From NCBI GenBank assembly GCA_029204225.1, contig CM055102.1, forward strand, positions 9,867,456 through 9,931,455: a stretch of DNA of 64,000 bases, given 5' to 3'. The position numbers and the translations under genes are program-made. This DNA comes from Diphasiastrum complanatum. Its lineage: Eukaryota > Streptophyta > Lycopodiopsida > Lycopodiales > Lycopodiaceae. Under the pieces are notes generated by a model, which saw only the letters and a list, made by a program, of their open reading frames with translations, was not told the DNA's origin and did not search any database. Shown piece after piece: positions 1 through 10,586 of the stretch; the stretch's first letter is position 1, and the number at the start of each line of letters is the position of its first letter.

Positions 1-61
1 ATTGTAGAAATCTATCTTTTGTTTATGATGGTGACATTGTTTTCACTAACTATAGTGAAAG

Positions 62-1138
62 GTGACATCAAGCAATGATGAGATCTTGTGGGATGTTAAT
101 CATGTGTTTGAGAGGGAGTATCTTCAGAGGTTTAGATCTGAAGATGTTTATAAATGCAAAGTCCTTGATGTTTTATCGGAAGATCAAGATGTTGATCTTG
201 AATTGCTTCATCAACACCAAGAGGCAACTAGCAATTGGAAGCTAGTCAAAAGCATCAAAGGGAAGCCACATGGGCAAAGCATTTTGGATCTGTTTTTACA
301 GGTTCTTGAAGGTTCAAGTAAGGCTCTTGGAGCAGCAAGAAAGTGTCCTTTTACTCTACCTTATTTGTTTAATCTCATGTATGAACATTGTCATGTCAAT
401 GTGTTGGAATTGTCAAAATTTAATGAAACTCGTTCCATAGTTTTGCATCCTTTGCATCTTGGAGATAGAATAGTTATGATTGCTGGTTCTTATGATCAAG
501 TACATGCATTCATTAAAATCTTGAAAGATATTGAACTGGTCAATATGTTTACTTTTGAGCAAAGTTCAAGATCTAGCATCCTAGTGTTGGCAAATTGGCA
601 AATTGTTGACAACGTAGAATCAAGGGTTGTATGCAAATCTTGTGGAAATACTTCAAGTATTTCATGTTCAGGTTTTGCTCATTCAAATGGAGCAGAGAAC
701 ACATCATTTTTGCATTCACTCACTCAAGGGCTTTCATGGATTGGAGATCTACAAAGGCAAGGTGGTGATGGAGGTTCATTCATGGAGATACATGGTGCAT
801 TCACTATGGGCATAGTGGAATGTGGAGGAGGCATGCAAACATTTGTTGGTTACTTTCACTTACAGCTTCTTTGCTGCTGTTTTACAGAGAATTCAAAGGT
901 GGATACATGGAGGAATCCTTTCATTATGATTCTATGTTCTTTTACATGTATCCCGTTCACCATTCTATGTAAAATTGATGTAAGAAATAGTGAAGCATCC
1001 TATATGGACACCATTATCTATATCAATTATGTTGTACTTCATATTGTACATATTAGAAAACTTGAGAAGAGATATATTATCATGATGGAGATCATTCTTA
1101 GGTTGGAGCAAAGTAGTGTTGTAAAACTAGCAAGTTAA
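62..1138 (+). CDS. ORF in the 3' internal part of a copia element, 358 codons
   Basis: An open frame that ends directly before a polypurine tract and a copia-type LTR, so it occupies the 3' end of a retrotransposon's internal region. The first methionine may not be the true start because the element runs off the left edge. Residues about 45-75 (LLHQHQE, KSIKGKPHGQS) and the C-terminal stretch around CKIDVRNSEASYMDTI resemble the minus-strand copia remnant at 35.7-36.0 kb. The middle, about residues 75-290, shows none of the reverse transcriptase or RNase H motifs expected here (no YVDD, no ADIFTK). Either pol was deleted and replaced, or the middle is captured sequence of unknown origin. I do not recognise a domain. 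The element is probably inactive. Confidence 0.4.
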   Translation: MTSSNDEILWDVNHVFEREYLQRFRSEDVYKCKVLDVLSEDQDVDLELLHQHQEATSNWKLVKSIKGKPHGQSILDLFLQVLEGSSKALGAARKCPFTLPYLFNLMYEHCHVNVLELSKFNETRSIVLHPLHLGDRIVMIAGSYDQVHAFIKILKDIELVNMFTFEQSSRSSILVLANWQIVDNVESRVVCKSCGNTSSISCSGFAHSNGAENTSFLHSLTQGLSWIGDLQRQGGDGGSFMEIHGAFTMGIVECGGGMQTFVGYFHLQLLCCCFTENSKVDTWRNPFIMILCSFTCIPFTILCKIDVRNSEASYMDTIIYINYVVLHIVHIRKLEKRYIIMMEIILRLEQSSVVKLAS

Positions 1139-4334
<3,196 letters not shown>

Positions 4335-5054
4335 CTACGTAACTGAGCACCTCTTTCTTGTCTTTCTTGGCTTTTTTTTTGTCAAGAGACTTCTTGTAGC
4401 CAATCTTCTTTCCGATGGCTCAAATGTAATTAATCTTGTTTTGATGCCCAGCAAGATAGGTCCTACATACGACCTCATTCCAGATATGAACTTGTTTCCA
4501 TACCATTTCTCGATCATCTGCACATATTGATTGGAGGAAAATGATGCTTGGAAAAAGAGCCTTGCCATCATTAGATGTCCCTCTTCGGTTTGCAGGGGTT
4601 GGTTGACGTCTAACCTGACGGGTGGTAACCCTTTATCCCAATAAGGTTCCAATGACATGAGAAAGGATATGGACATGCAATAAGTTACACTTTCTTGGAC
4701 TACAACATGTGCACTCCCCTCGTAGGTGTGTCCAAACTTGAGCAGTGCATCTTGATACTTTTCAAATGATGGGCTAGAGTCAACTCCCAGAACAACTGGC
4801 CAGTTGACTTGCCTCTTTGTTGGCTTCGTTCTCTCCCAAGGGTCTCTTCTTCTGATAGGCACATAATAGGGGTCAATCCTTTTCCAGTTTGTTGCCCTTA
4901 GATATTCTTGAATTTGTTTGTCACTAGGAGGAACCCATGATAGGTTTATGGAGAGAGCTGATTGTGGAACCTTGAAACGACAAGCCAAGTCCAACACCCT
5001 GTTGGTTGATAGATCGACTTTGCTCAGGTGCTCCAGCATCATCGTTGTCATCAT
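4335..5054 (-). CDS. Hypothetical protein, 239 codons, probably transposon-derived
   Basis: One of the longest intact frames outside the gypsy element. It has mixed globular composition (segments such as INLSWVPPSDKQIQEYL and ARLFFQASFSSNQYVQMIEK) and a strongly basic C-terminus rich in Lys and Arg (KKKPRKTRKR). No signal peptide, membrane segment or zinc motif is visible. The start is uncertain: the N-terminal Met cluster (MMTTMM) comes from a CAT-rich stretch and the true N-terminus may lie upstream. Its neighbours are a copia fragment and a CACTA fragment, so a gag-like or transposon accessory protein is likelier than a host gene. I do not recognise the family. Confidence 0.4.
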   Translation of the reverse strand: MMTTMMLEHLSKVDLSTNRVLDLACRFKVPQSALSINLSWVPPSDKQIQEYLRATNWKRIDPYYVPIRRRDPWERTKPTKRQVNWPVVLGVDSSPSFEKYQDALLKFGHTYEGSAHVVVQESVTYCMSISFLMSLEPYWDKGLPPVRLDVNQPLQTEEGHLMMARLFFQASFSSNQYVQMIEKWYGNKFISGMRSYVGPILLGIKTRLITFEPSERRLATRSLLTKKKPRKTRKRCSVT

Positions 5055-5168
5055 CTTTTTTCAGCACTGATACGCCTGCATCAAGTCTACATGACGTATT
5101 CCAAATGAAATCCATTTGTTCCTTTGACTAGAGGAGCTCCTCTTGGATCAAGATATCCTTCCTTTTGA

Positions 5169-5450
5169 TCATACAAGCATCTCCATCAAACTCAACTGTG
5201 AGCCTTTACTTAGAAATATTTGACTCACACTAAGCAAATTCTTGATAATAGATGGAATTAACAAAACATCCTCCAAATGAATATTCCTATTTGTACAGAG
5301 ACAAATAGGAATTGTGCCAATCCCTTTGATTACACACTCACCATCATTGGCCGTGTAGATCACCCTCTTGTCATCTCCATATGCCAACAAAGAAGTGAAG
5401 TACCAAGATTTACATATATGGGACCTCTCAATATTTCAAGCAACCGAGTT
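5169..5450 (-). pseudogene. Copia polyprotein fragment, protease/pre-integrase region
   Basis: The minus-strand translation contains a glycine-rich beta segment followed by HLEDVLLIPSIIKNLLSVSQ. This is the characteristic stretch of plant copia polyproteins between protease and integrase, usually close to LHVPxIxKNLLSVSQ. About 75 codons are open from MLAYGDDKRVIY. Upstream codons carry a stop, and neither the DSGAS protease site nor the integrase zinc finger is present. It is an isolated fragment next to the CACTA fragment and cannot encode a working enzyme. Confidence 0.65.
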
Positions 5451-5460
5451 CATACATACA

Positions 5461-6300
5461 TTACTTGAAAGAGAGTACTTTGGTGAATGATTCGCATAAA
5501 GAATGTGCATAGCCTGTTGGAGTTCTCATTTGCTTTATGACATATTTAAGATGTGAGAGTTTCTCTTTTGTAAGAATCCATGGCACCTTAGGTAGGATTT
5601 CATCTCCACCTTGAGTGTATTGAATCCAATATGGTCTTATCATGTCGACCGCTTGTAGATCTTTACGAGTTGCTGAGTTGTCCTTTATGCCAATGATGTG
5701 GTTCCATAATGATTCACCTACATTTTTAAATATGTGCATAGGTTCCAAGAGATGATTAATCAATAAAGCCCTCCAGTAGGATAATTTATGAAAAATAGAC
5801 AATCGTTTCATACCATTAATTGATTCATTCCATGAAGAATTGACATCATGATGTTTAAGCCATTCATCATGTCATTTTGCTACTCCCATGTGTGAAGGTG
5901 GTGGTGTAGTTAATGGATTATCTTTTCACCCCCCAAAAAAACTGCCTATTCAACCTTCGAAAATGATGATCAAGCGACAAGTATTTGCGATGATTTTCAT
6001 AGACCATATTTTTCAACATATTTGTGCTATGTCGGCCCTCCAAATGTGGCCCACAAATGTAACATGCATTATAACCCGATGTAGTTAAACCTACATAGTT
6101 CATAAAGTAAATGCGAGATAAGCTTAGTTGAATGTACTAAAATCCTAAACCCTAAAATTGATTCGTATGACAATATATATACCTGAACATTCACTTAAAC
6201 CGAGGTAGTCATGCATTGGTATAGGTCTCAAAATGTCGTAAGCATGAATACCATTCCAAAGAATGCACAATTCCTTGACCAAAGGTGCAAGATACGCATG
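5461..6300 (-). pseudogene. CACTA (En/Spm) TNP2-type transposase fragment
   Basis: Three minus-strand blocks in order match plant CACTA transposases (Transposase_21/TNP2 family). Block 1, about 6295-6183, reads LVKELCILWNGIHAYDILRP then IPMHDYLGL. Block 2, 6090-5918, has the CxxC-type segment NACYICGPHLEGR and RKYLSLDHHFRR. Block 3, 5811-5461, has EPMHIFKNVGESLWNHIIG and PWILTKEKLSHLKYVIK. Blocks 1 and 2 are separated by what looks like an intact 92-bp intron (6182-6091, GT...AG) whose removal keeps the frame across the conserved SGLTTSGYNACY. A gap with stops separates blocks 2 and 3. The N-terminal part and the element's terminal repeats are missing. Confidence 0.75.
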
Positions 6301-7129
6301 TCTTGTACTTTCTTATAATCAATAAAACTAATAACAAGTGTCCAATTTTTATACTCAACCATGGAGGTATATTATAAATGGAGAGCACAACTGGCCATGT
6401 GGACCAAGTTGATGCTTGAACACGATGATAAAAAAAAAATGATATGGAGACCTATTTTTTATTTTTTTATATTTTCTTAAAAAATACTCATATTTAAAAT
6501 GCTTCAAATAAAGATGTTGTAATGCTAAAAAAATGTTGTATTTTGCAAGAAAATTAATCAAGCTACTAAAATTTTGTTAATAGATTTTTATTAATAAGTG
6601 CAAATTAGCTTATATAAAATAATAATACTATTCAAAATAAAAACATTAGACACACAACCATTAGAATAACTAAAATAAAATTTTTTGCTTATTTAAAACA
6701 GAAATTTTTATTTATTTTTTAAAATTTAAAAGTTTTTTAAATTACAATTTTTGTATCAAGAAAAATATTTTTTAAATTATGACAAAAATTTTAATCAGTA
6801 TTTACATCTTTACTTATATTTCAAATACCTATGTGTGTTCATTGAATATTTAAACATGAAATAATTGCCATTGAAATTATTTCCAAAAAAATATTATAAA
6901 AGTACAACGAAAAATTAAAATATTAAAAACCTGACAATTCGTTGTAATTTTAGTTTTGCGAATATTCAAATCATTAAAAAACTACTAAATCTATTTTTTT
7001 AATACAAACAAATTTAAAAACATTAAATTAATCAAAAAAAATTCAATACACAATATTTCAAGAAATACAAAAGCAATTGTTTTCTAAAATAAAAGAGAAT
7101 TTATGACTTCCAAAAATCATCAAGGTCGT
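6301..7129. other. AT-rich stretch without a recognised gene
   Basis: Extremely AT-rich with many A and T homopolymers. No coding, tRNA or repeat structure that I can support. Confidence 0.6.
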
Positions 7130-7664
7130 TTACATCTTTTTCTTTTTCTTGAGGAGCCACTACAGTGTCAAGTGGCACCTCTTTCGCAATATCCTCGACA
7201 AGTGTAACCACATTATAATCCTAAACTAGGACATCAGCAAACTCTCCTGTATCACTCACTTTTCCGCTAGTAGGAGGTTGGGGTTCTTTGGACAAGGGAA
7301 TTACTGAGTCCTCGTTGTCTAAACTCTTTCTTACCTCAGCTAGTTCATCTGGCAAAATCGAAAGATATTTCATTCTCATTTTTATAAAATCAACTGAATT
7401 AGAATCTAAATCTACTGGAGCAACATGCCTGTCTTTCTGAACAACACATGCGCTCGTAGTGCCGCTACTGCTAAATAAGTCTTGCATGGTTGATCATCGA
7501 CATTTTTGAGGAGATAGGTCTCTAAAGGATCCTCCTCCGCAATGGTTTCACCCCGTGCTAGTCTTTCCCTATCCTTTTTTTCTGCCTTCACTTTCAAAAT
7601 ATGTCTTTTAAATTACTTTGGAAGGACTTTGTTTTTTTATCTTCGAGGGACTGAAAAAGAAAAA

Positions 7665-7847
7665 GCTATGCTTAGCATAGGAGATAAAACATAAAAAGAC
7701 AAAGAAGAAGCTATGCTTAGCATAGGAGATAACACAAAAAGATCAAGAAGAAACTTTGCTAAGCATAGGAGACAAAACAGAAGAAGCTATGCTTAGCATA
7801 GGAGATAAAACATAAAGAGATAAAGAAAAAACTATGTTTAGCATGGG
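7665..7847. repeat. Palindrome array 1 (CCTATGCTNAGCATAGG family)
   Basis: Five palindromic sites spaced about 35-45 bp apart, most reading GCTATGCTTAGCATAGG (7665-7681, 7710-7726, about 7753-7769, 7786-7802) with a degenerate fifth at 7831-7847. The sites and their A-rich spacers (AGATAAAACATAAA) together form an imperfect tandem repeat. The array lies between coding blocks of the decayed minus-strand gene, probably in an intron. Confidence 0.85.
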
Positions 7848-7893
7848 TGAAGTAAATACCATGTCTCTAAACAAAATAAAAAATAGACTTAAA

Positions 7894-7970
7894 GCCTTGT
7901 TTCGGTTGCTCAAAGGATAGAGCATTTGGCACTCTTTGAAATCTTGACAGTTTAACCCTGTCACAAGGGC
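7894..7970 (+). ncRNA. tRNA-like relic (possible SINE head or tRNA pseudogene)
   Basis: GCTC...GAGC at 7908-7923 could form a D-arm around AAAGGATA. GACAG/CTGTC at 7946-7962 encloses a 7-nt loop that fits a T-loop (TTTAACC), and CCTTGT at the start pairs with ACAAGG at the end. There are extra bases between acceptor and D-arm and no convincing anticodon arm, so it cannot be a functional tRNA. No 3' tail or flanking duplication was identified. Confidence 0.3.
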
Positions 7971-9489
7971 TTCTTGAACTTTCATAAACAATCTATGTCT
8001 ATATTTAAAAAAATGTAATTGTTAGAAATCTTTCTTAATCTTGAGAATCATTTTATAAAAAAAAAATGACTTGAAAATAAATATTTAAATCATGAATATT
8101 ATTTCTGAAATTCCTTTCCCATTTTTGTAAGGGAGAGTTGACCATCTACAACTCTAGAAAGAACACTTATTATTAGCTCTGACGAGCTAATCCCTTGCAT
8201 GTTTTTCCACACGGATATTCCCATTTTTGTAGGGATTGGCTTCAAAGTTTGAGAGACGACAACTTTCTTTTTTCCACCCTGAGCAGGTTGGCCTTTTATT
8301 TGAAAATTCTCCCACTCGTCAAAAATTTTATCAACAAGGGCCCATACCTAAAACCATAAAGGATTTTAATTATTTAGAAGCAATTTAAGAAATATTAAAA
8401 TAAATTCAAAATTTGAATCTAATAACATAAATTTTGAACAGAGCATTCCAAGCCAAACATTAAAAAAAAAATTACCTAGCTACTACGGAAAGCAAGTTGA
8501 ATTATTGTATTTTGTAAGGCTCTACGTAGAACTTTTTGAATCAAACGGTAGGGCTGTCTCTTGAGCACAAAGTGCTTTCAGCTCCAATTAATTTACATCT
8601 CCAACTTTGGAGACTCTCATATACTTTTTATGAAAAAATTGAATTCTTTGTAACGGTCATTTTCATGCGGTAGTCCTGATCAATATTATGATCCTAGACG
8701 AGCAATTTTGTTTCATCCACTATCAGGCCAACAAATGCAATGGCACTAACAGTTCGAAATGAGAGAATATGAGGATATTCTTGGGATAACTGTTTTCGGG
8801 CCTGTAAACTATATATACCCCCAAGAACAAAAAAATGATAAGAATTTAAAACAGAAATATCAAAATTTGCAACATTGTTGCAATCCGAGGAGTCAACCAA
8901 AGCAACAAAAGACGTTACAATGGCAGAGTCAAATCTTAATCATAGTCTCGTTCAAAATGAAAATAGAACGAGACTTATCTGTCTCTTTTACCAGGATGTT
9001 TACAAAACCTTCTTTCTCATTCTCATCTGGTTGATCAACAAGCAATCTGCCTTGAATATGAAATTGTGAATCCCCCCTGCCAGACTTCTCTGCTCAATGA
9101 ATTAACAGGTTAGAAAACTTTGTGTTGTTAACTCCTCTGGTAAAGTAGTGCATGAATTTTATTTTGTCTTTCAATGGGATATTTTGAGGTTTGTCCGAGA
9201 TTTTGAAAGAAATCCTTGACATTTTGAATATTAGCAAAAAGAGAAGACAATATTAGTAAAATTTCAAACATGATCTTAATAAAAATAATGAAAACTCAAA
9301 AAAAGATAAGCAGTTTTAGACTAAAATCTCTAAAAATTACTAATAAAGTATGTAATTTCTGTAAAATTTAATAATAAATTCACATGATTTACAAGTATCT
9401 GAGACCAAGGAGAAGCACATATTCTTGCAAAAATGTCTCAAAATTTTTACTTTTGAGAAGCTGAGGCTTGCAACAACTGAGGAATACAA

Positions 9490-9970
9490 GTCATGACCTA
9501 TGTTGAGCATAGGTCGTCTCTTCTATCCTCTTCTCACCTATGCTCAACATAGGTGGTCTCTCGGGTAATCTCCTACCACCTATGCTTAGCATAGGATGTC
9601 TTCTCACCCATGACTCTCACCTACTCTCAGCATAGGTGAGAATTAGAGGCACAAAGACATCCTTTGCTGAGCATAGGTGGTAGGAGATTACCCGAGAGAC
9701 CACCTATGCTGAGCATAGGTGAGAAGAGGATCGAAGAGGCGACCTATTCTCAGCATAGGTTAGGAAAGAGGTAAGAAGCAAAATATCACGAGGACATGCT
9801 ATGCTAAGCATAGGTGAGCGCTTAGTACCCGAACACATCCTATGTTGAGCATAGGTGATAGGAGGAGACTGCGGCTAAGCATAGGTCACCTAGGTTATAA
9901 GAAGTGAAACTCTCTTAAAAAGATGAATATTCAGTAGTTGCAATACCTTGTTACCCATGCTAAGCATAGA
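9490..9970. repeat. Palindrome cluster 2 (CCTATGCTNAGCATAGG family)
   Basis: About eleven sites, intact or with one or two mismatches, near 9497, 9537, 9579, 9630, 9662, 9703, 9743, 9798, 9839, 9873 and 9955. Central variants include CTTAG, CTGAG, CTCAA, TTGAG and CTAAG, with the outer AGCATAGG half best conserved. The cluster lies in the divergent intergenic region between ATG 9222 (minus) and ATG 10587 (plus). The pattern resembles subterminal transposase-binding repeats of CACTA or other cut-and-paste elements; that function is inference. Confidence 0.85.
9496..9760. repeat. 107-bp inverted repeat with 51-nt loop
   Basis: The arms 9496-9602 and 9654-9760 are complementary at 100 of 107 positions by my hand alignment. 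Each arm contains three copies of the 17-bp palindrome at matching positions, and the loop carries one more. A transcript through the region would fold into a long near-perfect hairpin. Confidence 0.9.
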
Positions 9971-10586
9971 AAGGAATTTAGAAATGACATGAATCTTGCC
10001 ATGAAGGAATGTGTGCGCAGGAACGTATGCAAATAACTATAGGAATCCGTGATTTGTTGCAACGAGAGCTCGGGCAGCATGTGTGCTTCTGAATTCACGA
10101 ATGAGGTGAGTTATGCTCTGACTAGGGTCTTTAAATAATTTTTTTTTTCTGGGACTCCTGCCTCACGCCATACGCCAACCTGGAGTTTGCGCGTTTTTTT
10201 TCTTATCCTCCTGCCTCAGGCCTCACGCCAACCTAGAGTTTGTGCCGGAATCGAGTTAACGTGAGTCAACCCGCCTCACGCCGATCTCATGGGCCTATGT
10301 CGGGACCGAGCTTGCCTAACCCTAACCCTAAGGATGCACCCATATAGTATTTAAGGCATGGCCATTTCTGATTGCAATTGACCATTTTATGTCTAGGCTT
10401 GTTTCTTACTTGCATTTAGCTATTTTCTTTGTTCAAGTCTATTGAGGTTCGCATAGCTTTTAGTTGTTCTATGACCAGCATAGGATAATGTTAAGTTTGT
10501 GAAGCACATTTAGTTTTATGTGTCAACTATTTTTTAAAAGTCTATGCTTAGCATAAGTCTGAGTTCAAAATAAATTTGAGGTTACA
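9971..10586. promoter_or_regulatory. Upstream region of the transposase, with two more palindromes and telomere-like repeats
   Basis: No gene. Two degenerate copies of the palindrome occur at about 10468-10485 and 10541-10558, the last only about 30 bp before the transposase ATG. CCTAACCCTAACCCTAAGG at about 10316-10334 is a short telomere-type repeat, a motif also found in plant promoters as a telo-box. Repeated CTGCCTCA(C/G)GCC phrases occur at 10150-10290. A promoter role is inferred from position only. Confidence 0.4.

Larger units (their letters stand above)
7130..9222 (-). pseudogene. Decayed multi-exon gene divergent from the DUF7869-like transposase
   Basis: Coding-like blocks run in order on the minus strand. 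The first starts at ATG 9222 (MSRISFKISDKPQNIPLKDK) and continues through GRLLVDQPDENEKEG to about 8690, with one stop and a frameshift. The next ends in HFVLKRQPYRLIQKVLRRAL near 8476. An intron with GT at 8475 and AG at 8348 follows. The next exon reads VWALVDKIFDEWENFQIKG and SQTLKPIPTKMG down to about 8110. Further blocks at 7597-7412 (RERLARGETIAEEDPLETYL) and 7430-7130 may be its C-terminal part, in two frames. I do not recognise the family. It is transcribed away from the transposase at 10587, and both flank the palindrome-rich region, suggesting the second gene of the same transposon. The exon model is inferred by eye. Confidence 0.35.

Noticed and set aside
7665-9970. CRISPR-like array
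   Set aside because: The repeats are palindromes with irregular and related spacers in a plant genome, and no cas genes are present.
10316-10334. Internal telomere
   Set aside because: Only about three CCCTAA-type units, too short for an interstitial telomere; noted as telo-box-like.
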